A stretch of 5,746 nt of DNA from Acidobacteriota bacterium (GTDB lineage: Bacteria; Acidobacteriota; Terriglobia; Terriglobales; Acidobacteriaceae). The position numbers were made by a program, and so were the translations under genes. This document shows, piece after piece, positions 1 to 5,746 of this stretch (the first letter of the stretch is position 1; each line of letters starts with the position of its first letter). Under the pieces are notes generated by a model. It searched no databases. It had not been told where the DNA came from and saw nothing but the letters and a program-made list of their open reading frames with translations. Location of the stretch: contig JAJXUS010000155.1 in NCBI GenBank assembly GCA_021782675.1, positions 1 to 5,746 of the forward strand, in the 5' to 3' direction.

Positions 1-265
1 TCAGCATCCGCTCGCCCGTGCCCACCGCCTGATCCTGCTGCGCCAGCACGGTCTGCAGATTGTTTTTGAGTCCGCGGCGAATGGCATCGTCGAGCGACAG
101 CGGCAGCGGCGTGCTGTTGGCTGCGCCGGTGGTAACGCTGCCGGTCAGATCGGCGACGCTGGCGACGGGCGGAATCGGTGTTTGCGCGTGCGAGGGCAGT
201 GCAGCGGCGGCCAGAAGGGCAGCAGCGGCCAGCAGACGGGTTATGCGTGGGATCCCAGGCGGCAT
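1..265 (-). CDS. TolC-family outer-membrane efflux protein, N-terminal part (cut by window edge)
   Basis: This is the first 88 codons of an open frame that runs off the left edge, so stop and C-terminus are not visible. The ATG at 265-263 starts a classic Sec signal peptide: basic start with R7 and R10, a long Ala/Leu core (residues 11-23), then a likely cleavage site after SHA at residue 27. A Pro/Ala/Thr-rich stretch follows, then the motif LSLDDAIRRGLKNNL (residues 56-70), which matches the first helical repeat of TolC/OEP proteins, where 'LSL..AI..AL..N' opens the periplasmic helical barrel. TolC-family proteins form trimeric outer-membrane exit ducts for RND, MFS or ABC pumps or type I secretion. 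The start lies 6 bp beyond the stop of the upstream glycosyltransferase gene, suggesting one transcription unit. No good Shine-Dalgarno sequence is seen, so translational coupling is possible. The pump partner is not in the window. The family call rests on one motif plus the signal peptide. Confidence 0.8.
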   Translation of the reverse strand, partial: MPPGIPRITRLLAAAALLAAAALPSHAQTPIPPVASVADLTGSVTTGAANSTPLPLSLDDAIRRGLKNNLQTVLAQQDQAVGTGERML

Positions 266-271
266 TGCAAG

Positions 272-1954
272 CTATTTAGATTCCGAGGCAGGGGTTCGGT
301 TGCCAAAATCTGCACGAGCGGCTCCGGGCGCAATCCGCCACACCGTCACGTAATCTTTTCCCGTCCATACGATGCTGGCGGGCGGCAGCGCGATGCGGCC
401 CGCAGGCGCCAGCGGCAGCCGGGAATACACTTCGACGCCGTCGATCATCCACTGCGGCTGACCCTTCGCATCTGGACGCCAGGGCTCACAGAAATATTTT
501 GTGCTTTCCAGGAACAGGTGGCCGCAATAGGTGTCATAGCCCCACTGGCCAAAGGGAACCGGCGGCCCGACAAAGCCCTGGATGCGGTCGCGGGCGACGA
601 ACTCCCCGATGCCCTGCGTGGAGAGCTCTCTCTGAAACGCGCGGTCCGCCATCAGGCCATCGAGCGGCACCACCGCCAGGCGGGTAAAGTAGGCCATCGC
701 GCCAGGCTGGTCATAGGCCAGCACCCGCTGCATGCCGGCCTGGCCCAGCGCCGTACGCATCGCGGGAATGGTGGCAAACTCGGCCGTCGGCTTCTGGCTG
801 TGCCGCAGTCCCGTCCGCCAGAACAGCACGGCCGACAGCAGCACGGCGCCGGCGATGGCGACGGGCCGCAGCCAGCCTGTTGTGTGCGGAAGCGCGGCCC
901 GGTTGTCTCCGCCCAGAAGCGCCGCAAAGGCGCGGGAGCCGGTGAGCGCCGCAAGCAGCGCCCAGCTTGTGTAGTACCAGGTCCAGCGCGTCTCGCTGGT
1001 CATGTGCAGCGTAATGTAGCCGGCGTGGAGCAGCACGCCCGCGAAGAAGGGCAGCTCCGCGTACCAGAACCAGCGGTCATGCCGTTTGCGCCAGAGCACC
1101 AGCAGGGAGAGGGCGCAGATGGCCAGGGCCAGCAGCGCCGTATGCGGCAGATTGTGCCCGAAGCGATGATCGCTGGCGTTGTGCGACTTGAGCAGGCCGC
1201 TGATCGGCATAAAGATGCCAAACCAGTAGAGATTGCTGGCGATGTACGCGCCCCACAGCACGGCGTAAATGGGGATCCCTGCGAGATGCAGCCGCAAGGC
1301 CGCGGGCTGGCGTTCGCGAAGGCGCGCCGCCCACACCAGCACCCCGATCCACAGGCAGGCGATGACGAAGATGGAGTCCAGCCGGCTGAGGACCGCGAAG
1401 GCGGCGAACAGGTTGAATGCCAGCGCTGACCGCCAGTCGGGGCGCTCCATAAAATGCCAGAGCGCAAGCAGGGTGGCCGCCAGCATGGTGGCGCTGATGG
1501 AGGACTCCGTACCGAGCTGCAGGCCAAACAGGAAGGGGATCAGAATCGTCCACGCAATCCAGGCCGGAGCCTGCAGCCGCGCCAGCAGGCGGGCGGTCAT
1601 GGTGAGGACGGCGATGTTCAGTGCGACGATGAGCGTGGCGATGCCGTGCAGGCCGGCCACACGGCCCGGCACAAATTTATAGAGCAGCGCGCAGAGCAGC
1701 ATCCAGATGGGGTGATAGCCGTTGGTGGGCATCAGCCGGTTGAAGGTGCTGCCGTAGCCCAGGGCAAAGTTGCGGCCGACTTCCAGATAGAAAAAACTGT
1801 CATCGGCAAAAAACGGGCTGGGGTTGCGGATGAACAAAAAGGCATAGGCCGCCGTCAGCACGCCGAAAAAGGCGAGCAGCCACGGCGGAAACGCAGCCAA
1901 CGGCGTTGCGCCGGAGCGTGGAGAAGACGGCGGAGACGAGACGCGCGTAGCCAT
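272..1954 (-). CDS. Polytopic GT-C-like (PMT/ArnT-type) membrane glycosyltransferase, substrate unknown
   Basis: This 560-residue protein has about ten hydrophobic segments between residues 24 and 380 and then a soluble C-terminal domain (about 385-560). The first membrane segment (24-43) leads into a loop with DD at residues 51-52, followed by FFYLEVGRNFALGYGSTFN and TNGYHPIW (77-84). An acidic pair in the first periplasmic loop followed by an aromatic-His-Pro-x-Trp element is typical of GT-C enzymes that use polyprenyl-phosphate sugars. GTES (148-151) and RLDS (191-194) sit where related proteins carry G-x-E-S/T and R-P/L-E/D-G/S. The C-terminal part (about 410-440, DQPGAMAYFTRL then VVPLDGLM) resembles the soluble domain of this group. 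The expected role is transfer of a lipid-linked sugar to an envelope glycan or lipid on the periplasmic side; donor and acceptor cannot be inferred. The ATG at 1954 has no strong Shine-Dalgarno sequence, but it places a basic N-terminus before the first helix. The stop (274-272) is 6 bp from the TolC-like start. Confidence 0.8.
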   Translation of the reverse strand: MATRVSSPPSSPRSGATPLAAFPPWLLAFFGVLTAAYAFLFIRNPSPFFADDSFFYLEVGRNFALGYGSTFNRLMPTNGYHPIWMLLCALLYKFVPGRVAGLHGIATLIVALNIAVLTMTARLLARLQAPAWIAWTILIPFLFGLQLGTESSISATMLAATLLALWHFMERPDWRSALAFNLFAAFAVLSRLDSIFVIACLWIGVLVWAARLRERQPAALRLHLAGIPIYAVLWGAYIASNLYWFGIFMPISGLLKSHNASDHRFGHNLPHTALLALAICALSLLVLWRKRHDRWFWYAELPFFAGVLLHAGYITLHMTSETRWTWYYTSWALLAALTGSRAFAALLGGDNRAALPHTTGWLRPVAIAGAVLLSAVLFWRTGLRHSQKPTAEFATIPAMRTALGQAGMQRVLAYDQPGAMAYFTRLAVVPLDGLMADRAFQRELSTQGIGEFVARDRIQGFVGPPVPFGQWGYDTYCGHLFLESTKYFCEPWRPDAKGQPQWMIDGVEVYSRLPLAPAGRIALPPASIVWTGKDYVTVWRIAPGAARADFGNRTPASESK

Positions 1955-1980
1955 AACGGAAGCGAAGAGTCGCAGGTTTC

Positions 1981-1986
1981 AGTATA
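1981..1986 (-). promoter_or_regulatory. Candidate -10 element for the glycosyltransferase gene
   Basis: Read on the minus strand this is TATACT, five of six matches to the sigma-70 -10 consensus, ending 26 bp before the ATG at 1954. No convincing -35 hexamer lies 16-18 bp further upstream, so the call rests on one hexamer and its position. It lies between the gene start and the first unit of repeat array 1. Confidence 0.3.
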
Positions 1987-2023
1987 GGTGGGCCGCGATG
2001 GGAAGCGCCCGGCAAAGGTAACA

Positions 2024-2250
2024 GCAGACTCCCTGCGGGAGTGACAGCAAGAAAGGCAATGGCAAAAGCCGGAGCAAAAGCAGAAGCAGACTCCCTGCGG
2101 GAGTGACAGCAAGACAAGCAACGGCAAAAGCCGGAGCAAAAGCAGAAACAGACTCCCTGCGGGAGTGACAGCAAGACAAGCAACGGCAAAAGCCGGAGCA
2201 AAAGCAGAAGCAGACTCCCTGCGGGAGTGACAGCAAGACAAGCAACGGCG
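2024..2250 (+). repeat. Repeat array 1: four direct hairpin units, 62-bp period
   Basis: Four copies of a 15-nt palindromic core, ACTCCC-TGC-GGGAGT, lie at 2028-2042, 2090-2104, 2152-2166 and 2214-2228, exactly 62 bp apart. Each core is preceded by (G/A)CAG and followed by GACAGCAAG. The 47-nt spacers are nearly identical, purine-rich and contain GGCAAAAGCC and GCAAAAGC. The array fills most of the gap between the divergent glycosyltransferase and sensor-phosphatase genes. After the fourth core the spacer is cut short at about 2250 and an inverted copy follows. Open frames crossing the array on the minus strand are by-products of a stop-free repeat, not genes. Confidence 0.95.
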
Positions 2251-2252
2251 AG

Positions 2253-2282
2253 GTTGTCATTCGCGCAGGGAATCTGCTTTTG
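2253..2282 (-). repeat. Inverted single copy closing repeat array 1
   Basis: This copy is in the opposite orientation to the four direct units. Its core at 2259-2273, read on the minus strand, is ATTCCC-TGC-GCGAAT, with one mismatched pair (G opposite G) in the 6-bp stem. The minus-strand flanks CAAAAGCAG and GACAAC match the general unit. Its stem resembles the array 2 type (ATTCCC) more than its ACTCCC neighbours. On the plus strand the hairpin is followed by CTGCTTTTGTTTT, a broken T-rich run 78 bp before the phosphatase ATG. Confidence 0.85.
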
Positions 2283-2350
2283 TTTTCCCTTGGCCGTGAT
2301 ACAACGTCGCCAGCACTCTATTCGTCCCTCTCCCGCGGACAAAACGAGTC
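2283..2350 (+). other. Leader region of the sensor-phosphatase gene
   Basis: These 68 bp separate the inverted repeat copy from the phosphatase ATG. No convincing promoter pair is visible: TACAAC at 2300-2305 is a possible -10, with TTTTGT 16 bp upstream as a poor -35 that would overlap the repeat tail. No strong Shine-Dalgarno sequence precedes the ATG (CGGACAAAACGAGTC). The promoter is therefore unassigned. Confidence 0.3.
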
Positions 2351-4486
2351 ATGCGCAGCCACCCACTCCGATTTCTGTTCTTTGTCTTCTCTCTTCTTAT
2401 GCCGTTTTTCGCGCAGCCCGGCCACGCCCAAGCCGCCGCTGCCGGTGCCCCACGCAAGCCTTCTGTTGGCTTGCGTGGGGAAAACGCTGCGCCTGCCACC
2501 ACGATCACCCTCGGCCAGTCGATCGTGCCGCTCTACGGCCCTTGGAAGTTCCATATCGGCGACAACCCGGCGTGGGCCGACCCCAACTTCGACGATTCGC
2601 AGTGGGAGACGGTCGATCTCACCCCGAAGTCCGGCGCCGTCGATCCAAATACGGGCCTGCCTGAATACGTACCCGGATGGACGGCGAAAGGCCATCCCGG
2701 CTATTGGGGTTACGCATGGTATCGCCTGCGGGTGCGGGTGGCAGTGCAGCCGGGAGAGAAGTTGGCTCTTGCAGGCTCAGCGAACGTCGACGATGCCTAT
2801 CAGGTCTTTGCCAATGGCTGGCTGCTGGGCAGCTTCGGCCAGTTTCCTGGGCCCGCTTCCAGGTCGGGGCAACGCCCTGTAATCTACGCCAGCCAACCGG
2901 AGATGTTCCGGCTGCAGCATCTGCCAGGAGAAGGCAGCGGGCCAGGTAGCAACCCAGTCCCGCTCACGGAGGTAGTCGCCTTTCGGTTCTGGATGGATCC
3001 CAACACGTTGACACACGTTCTGGGTGCCGGGGGCATGCATAGCGCGCCATTGCTCGGCCAGTGGGGCGAAGTGGTCGCACGCAACAAGCTGGCGTGGCTG
3101 GAGCAAGTCCACAGCTACGGATACACTCTGGTTGAGGCCGTGCTCTTCTTTCTGCTGGCGATCCTCGCAGCCAGCCTGATTCTGTTCGACCGTTCCGACC
3201 CGGTATATCTCTGGCTCGCCGGTGTCTTTCTGCTGACCGCGCTTTCGTACGCATGGGGCGCTCTGACAGCATGGACAGCGCTCGAGAGCGTCACCTCGAT
3301 CATCCTGGTGCAGGAAAGCCTGTTGAATTCCCTGATCGTGGGGGGATGGGTGATGGTGTGGTGGGTCTGGTTTCGGCTACGCCGCCCGGTGTGGATGCCG
3401 AAGGCCATCGTCGGCCTTACTTTGCTGTATATGGTCTCTATGCCTGTGGGAGAAGACATTTTTTATACCGTCATACCGCATTCGGCTGACTTGGACTTTT
3501 ACATCGTTTCGGTCTGTACCCGGCTGCTATTTTTGCTGCTGCTGGCATGGATTGTTACCTCGGGTATTCGACGAGAAGGCCGCGAGGCTTGGTTGGCATT
3601 GCCCGCAGTGCTGCTGATGAGCCTCGCGCAGTTCCAGCGAGAACTGACCGCGCTGCATCTTCGCACAATTCTGTTTCTCTTCGGCGTTCAGGTACCGATT
3701 GGCGCGATCGCCGACATGGCCCTGGCGGTTGCGATTTTCGCTCTGCTGCTGCGGCGGCTGATGCTCTCCTTGCGCCGCCAGCGGGAGATGGCGCTGGACG
3801 TAAAGCAGGCCCAGGAGGTGCAGCAGGTGCTCATCCCGATGGCCCTGCCGCAGATTCCAGGCCTCGCCATTGAGAGCGAATACCGCCCGGCGCTAGAGGT
3901 CGGCGGCGACTTCTTCCAGATCGTCCCGCACGCGACGGATGGCAGCGTCCTGATCGTCACCGGCGATGTGACCGGTCACGGCCTCCAGGCTGGCATGCTC
4001 GTCGCGGTGATCGTGGGGGCCATCCGCAACCAGGCTGAAACAAGCTTCGAGCCGCTGAAGATGCTCGAAGCGCTGAATCGCCGCCTGCTGGGTCGTGAGA
4101 AGGCCAACGCCACGGCGCTGGCGCTGCGCATCGCCGCCGATGGCGCCTGCACCCTGGCCAACGCCGGCCACCTGCCGCCGTACTTGAACGGCAAAGAGAT
4201 CGACATGCCCGGCGCACTGCCGCTGGGCATGATCGAGCAAGCCGAATTCCCTGTGATGCACTTCGAGCTTGCCCCCGGCGACATCCTCACCTTGCTCTCC
4301 GACGGCGTCGCCGAGGCGATGGATGAGGACGGCCAGCTCTTCGGCTTCGAGCGCATCCACGCGCTGCTTGCGAAGAACCTCTCCGCCGCTCAGATCGCCG
4401 CTGCGGCGCAATCCTTCGGCCAGCAGGACGACATCAGTGTCCTGCGCGTGGAACGCGCCGGGGCCGCGGTCCCGGCCGTCGCGTAA
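2351..4486 (+). CDS. Seven-TM receptor-type SpoIIE/PP2C serine phosphatase with periplasmic sugar-binding-like domain
   Basis: This 711-residue protein has four parts. Residues 1-27 are a Sec signal peptide ending at GHA. Residues about 55-240 form a beta-rich periplasmic domain; GPWKFHIGDNPAW then FDDSQWETVDLT, and the WYRLRVRV strand (123-130), resemble the jelly-roll sugar-binding domain of family 2 glycoside hydrolases. Residues about 254-470 contain about seven membrane segments, giving a layout like 7TMR-DISM receptors. A short helical linker (472-495) leads to a SpoIIE-type PP2C phosphatase (about 495-700). Its metal-binding aspartates are present: GGD (D520), TGDVTGHG (D539), LSDG (D651) and QQDD (D693/D694). 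It should dephosphorylate a Ser/Thr-phosphoprotein, typically a STAS anti-anti-sigma factor, in response to a periplasmic ligand. No STAS protein or anti-sigma kinase is in the window. The ATG at 2351 is chosen because the signal peptide starts there. Codons 33-44 contain a perfect DNA inverted repeat. Repeat arrays lie on both sides. The ligand is unknown. Confidence 0.9.
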   Translation: MRSHPLRFLFFVFSLLMPFFAQPGHAQAAAAGAPRKPSVGLRGENAAPATTITLGQSIVPLYGPWKFHIGDNPAWADPNFDDSQWETVDLTPKSGAVDPNTGLPEYVPGWTAKGHPGYWGYAWYRLRVRVAVQPGEKLALAGSANVDDAYQVFANGWLLGSFGQFPGPASRSGQRPVIYASQPEMFRLQHLPGEGSGPGSNPVPLTEVVAFRFWMDPNTLTHVLGAGGMHSAPLLGQWGEVVARNKLAWLEQVHSYGYTLVEAVLFFLLAILAASLILFDRSDPVYLWLAGVFLLTALSYAWGALTAWTALESVTSIILVQESLLNSLIVGGWVMVWWVWFRLRRPVWMPKAIVGLTLLYMVSMPVGEDIFYTVIPHSADLDFYIVSVCTRLLFLLLLAWIVTSGIRREGREAWLALPAVLLMSLAQFQRELTALHLRTILFLFGVQVPIGAIADMALAVAIFALLLRRLMLSLRRQREMALDVKQAQEVQQVLIPMALPQIPGLAIESEYRPALEVGGDFFQIVPHATDGSVLIVTGDVTGHGLQAGMLVAVIVGAIRNQAETSFEPLKMLEALNRRLLGREKANATALALRIAADGACTLANAGHLPPYLNGKEIDMPGALPLGMIEQAEFPVMHFELAPGDILTLLSDGVAEAMDEDGQLFGFERIHALLAKNLSAAQIAAAAQSFGQQDDISVLRVERAGAAVPAVA
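2448..2480. repeat. Perfect 13-bp inverted repeat inside the phosphatase gene
   Basis: The arms CCCCACGCAAGCC (2448-2460) and GGCTTGCGTGGGG (2468-2480) are exact reverse complements, with the 7-nt loop TTCTGTT. It lies 98-130 nt into the reading frame and encodes residues 33-44 (APRKPSVGLRGE), the linker between the signal peptide and the periplasmic domain. No T-run follows on either strand, so it does not look like an intrinsic terminator. It is unrelated to the array hairpins. Confidence 0.9.
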
Positions 4487-4968
4487 GAGCAAAAGCAGAA
4501 GCAGATCCCCTGCGGGGATGACAGAAAGAAAGGCAAAAGCAGATTCCCTTCGGGGATGACAGAAAGAAAGACAAAAGCAGAAGCAGATTCCCTTCGGGAA
4601 TGACAGCAAGAAAGGCAACGACAAAAGCAGATTCCCTTCGGGAATGACAGCAAGAAAGGCAACGACAAAAGCAGATTCCCTTCGGGGATGACAGCAAGAA
4701 AGGCAACGACAAAAGCAGATTCCCTTCGGGGATGACAGAAAGAAAGACAAAAGCAGAAGCAGATTCCCTTCGGGAATGACAGCAAGAAAGACAAAAGCAG
4801 AAGCAGATTCCCTTCGGGAATGACAGCAAGAAAGGCAACGACAAAAGCAGATTCCCTTCGGGAATGACAGAAAGAAAGACAAAAGCAGAAGCAGATCCCC
4901 TGCGGGAATGACAGAAAGAAAGACAACAACAAAAGCAGATTCTCTGTGGGAAGGACACCCGCGCTTTT
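4487..4968 (+). repeat. Repeat array 2: eleven direct hairpin units, 44-bp period
   Basis: Eleven 15-nt hairpin cores start at 4505, 4543, 4587, 4631, 4675, 4719, 4763, 4807, 4851, 4895 and 4939. The first step is 38 bp and the other nine are exactly 44 bp. Most cores are ATTCCC-TTC-GGGAAT or ATTCCC-TTC-GGGGAT. The first is ATCCCC-TGC-GGGGAT, the tenth ATCCCC-TGC-GGGAAT, and the eleventh is decayed (ATTCTC-TGT-GGGAAG). Each is preceded by GCAG, and all are followed by GACA except the decayed unit (GGACA). Spacers are A/G-rich. The array begins right after the phosphatase stop codon and occupies the convergent gap before the HNH gene. The 371-, 198- and 174-residue minus-strand open frames across it are repeat artefacts. 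Confidence 0.96.
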
Positions 4969-4980
4969 GCTTTTCTGGTT

Positions 4981-5006
4981 TGTCATCCCCGCAGGGGATC
5001 TGCTTC
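4981..5006 (-). repeat. Inverted single copy closing repeat array 2
   Basis: These 26 bp are the exact reverse complement of 4498-4523, the first unit of the array, so the array is bracketed by a 26-bp perfect inverted repeat. The core at 4985-4999 is ATCCCC-GCA-GGGGAT on the plus strand. It ends 15 bp from the stop codon of the HNH gene. On the plus strand the hairpin is followed by CTGCTTCACC, too poor in T for a strong terminator. Confidence 0.93.
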
Positions 5007-5021
5007 ACCGGCTGTTCGCTG

Positions 5022-5645
5022 TCAGTAATACAGATACTTGCGCCAGCGATGGTCCGAGCTGCCGATCATGCGCATGATGTGGCGGCTGGTGTGCAGCGAG
5101 AACGGACGCGGTTCGCGCTGCAGCTTCATCTCGGTCAGCTCCTGCAGCAACTGGTTGCCTTTGCGCCGGTTGCAGCCGTGGCAGCAGGCCACCAGATTTT
5201 CCCACGTGGAGAGGCCGCCACGGGAGCGTGGCACCACGTGGTCGAGCGTCAACTCGGCCGCCGGCAGAACTTCGCCGCAATACTGGCAGGTGTTGCGGTC
5301 GCGCAGCAGGATGTTTTTCCGCGAGAGGGCGCGCGTCTGGTGAGGAATGCGGCGGTACTCCAGCAGGCGGATGACCGAGGGCATGGGCACGCGCACCCGC
5401 GCCGCATGCAGCACGGTGCCGTGCTCCTCTTCAGAACGCGCGACGCCTTTCAGGATGAGCACCAGCGCCCGGCGCGCGCCGCAGATGTTGATCGGTTCAT
5501 AAGAGGCGTTTAACACCAGCACCGGCCGCTGCATGGCAGGCGGCACGGGCTGCAGCGCCCGCATTTCGGAGTGCGGCCGCACGCTGGCGATGCGCGGCGC
5601 GGCCTTCTGCTTGCGGCTGTGAGCGGTGGCTCGGATTGCAGACAT
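5022..5645 (-). CDS. Stand-alone HNH endonuclease
   Basis: The reading frame is 207 residues from the chosen ATG (5645-5643), or 209 from the ATG at 5651. Numbering here is from 5651. Residues 1-40 are basic and low in complexity. The conserved part begins at M40 with [24 protein letters not shown], a start typical of a widespread bacterial HNH protein. A zinc-ribbon HNH nuclease domain follows: CQYC (122-125), [13 protein letters not shown] (134-146) with the catalytic D137-H138, W150-E-N152, and [10 protein letters not shown] (157-166), giving a CxxC...CxxC zinc site. The C-terminus is basic and aromatic (WRKYLYY). It should cut or nick DNA using one divalent metal ion; its target is unknown. 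GGGGGA (5657-5652) directly abuts the first ATG but lies 6 bp from the second, which favours 5645. No methyltransferase, restriction partner or phage gene is adjacent, so the biological role is open. Confidence 0.88.
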   Translation of the reverse strand: MSAIRATAHSRKQKAAPRIASVRPHSEMRALQPVPPAMQRPVLVLNASYEPINICGARRALVLILKGVARSEEEHGTVLHAARVRVPMPSVIRLLEYRRIPHQTRALSRKNILLRDRNTCQYCGEVLPAAELTLDHVVPRSRGGLSTWENLVACCHGCNRRKGNQLLQELTEMKLQREPRPFSLHTSRHIMRMIGSSDHRWRKYLYY

Positions 5646-5746
5646 TTCCATTCCCCCAAAGGTTCAGTACACAACCCTCTCACCCGGCGCGGCAGGCTGC
5701 GCCAGCCGGACAACGCCGGCAGATTGCGGATTCCAGAACGCAATCC
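5646..5746. other. Upstream region of the HNH gene, no gene seen
   Basis: No coding frame is recognisable here. Read on the minus strand it holds the GGGGGA ribosome-binding-like stretch (5657-5652) and a possible but poor -10 (TGTACT, 5674-5669) without a good -35. A 7-bp inverted repeat, GATTGCG (5722-5728) and CGCAATC (5739-5745), lies at the right edge with a 10-nt loop. Its role is unknown and it may extend past the window. Confidence 0.3.

Noticed and set aside
182..1429. A 415-residue plus-strand open frame opposite the glycosyltransferase
   Set aside because: Composition is Arg/Gln/Gly-rich and without domain character, as expected for the antisense of a high-GC membrane-protein gene. 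The minus-strand frame has clear membrane segments and motifs.
1800..2342. Minus-strand open frames of 180, 128 and 93 residues over array 1
   Set aside because: Same cause: a stop-free 62-bp repeat read in rotating frames, overlapping the start of the real glycosyltransferase gene in other frames.
2448..2480. Intrinsic terminator inside the phosphatase gene
   Set aside because: The stem is strong, but no T-run follows on the plus strand (GAAAACGC) or on the minus strand, and the reading frame continues through a complete protein.
4487..5006. CRISPR array
   Set aside because: Although regularly spaced, the spacers are near-identical rather than unique, the repeat core is only 15 nt, and no cas gene is present.
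3893..5008. Long minus-strand open frames of 371, 198 and 174 residues across array 2, with repeating motifs such as FLSVIPEGNLLL and CHSRRESA
   Set aside because: The repeat lacks stops in all three minus-strand frames and its 44-bp period (2 modulo 3) shifts frame at each unit, so every frame looks open and repetitive. The first also runs antisense through the phosphatase domain. Proteins of this kind are, as far as I recall, common annotation artefacts of hairpin repeats.
5022..5645. Homing endonuclease or restriction enzyme assignment for the HNH protein
   Set aside because: No intron, intein, methyltransferase or specificity gene is adjacent, and the protein resembles a widespread stand-alone HNH family, so a specific role was not assigned.

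Overview
The window looks like a high-GC chromosomal segment from a Gram-negative environmental bacterium. An Acidobacteria (Terriglobia-type) origin is the best guess. This rests on family recognition only: a TolC-type outer-membrane protein start, a large 7TM receptor fused to a SpoIIE/PP2C phosphatase, a GT-C type membrane glycosyltransferase, and dense arrays of short hairpin repeats. No rRNA or other taxonomic marker is present, so this is inference.

Layout, left to right. On the minus strand at the left edge lies the N-terminal part of a TolC-family outer-membrane efflux protein (1-265, cut by the window). Six bases upstream of it, also on the minus strand, is a 560-residue polytopic GT-C-like glycosyltransferase (272-1954). 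The two are probably co-transcribed. A 396-bp divergent intergenic region (1955-2350) holds repeat array 1: four direct hairpin units at an exact 62-bp period, then one inverted unit. On the plus strand follows a 711-residue sensor phosphatase (2351-4486): signal peptide, jelly-roll sugar-binding-like periplasmic domain, about seven membrane segments, and a cytoplasmic SpoIIE-type PP2C domain with its metal-binding aspartates intact. A 535-bp convergent intergenic region (4487-5021) is filled by repeat array 2: eleven direct hairpin units, ten steps of which nine are exactly 44 bp, then one inverted unit ending 15 bp from the next stop codon. On the minus strand is a roughly 207-residue stand-alone HNH endonuclease (5022-5645). 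The last 100 bp are its upstream region.

The coding genes are individually recognisable. They do not form an obvious shared pathway beyond the probable glycosyltransferase/TolC transcription unit. The least explained part is the repeat family. Its 15-nt core is a 6-bp stem with a 3-nt loop, and base pairs co-vary between copies. Read on the minus strand the loop is always GAA or GCA in intact units, closed by C and G. That fits the hyperstable GNA triloop class. The flanks are fixed (GTC before the stem and CTGC after it, minus-strand reading), a layout reminiscent of REP elements mobilised by Y1/RAYT transposases. No such transposase is in the window. A separate perfect 13-bp inverted repeat lies inside the phosphatase reading frame, just after its signal peptide.
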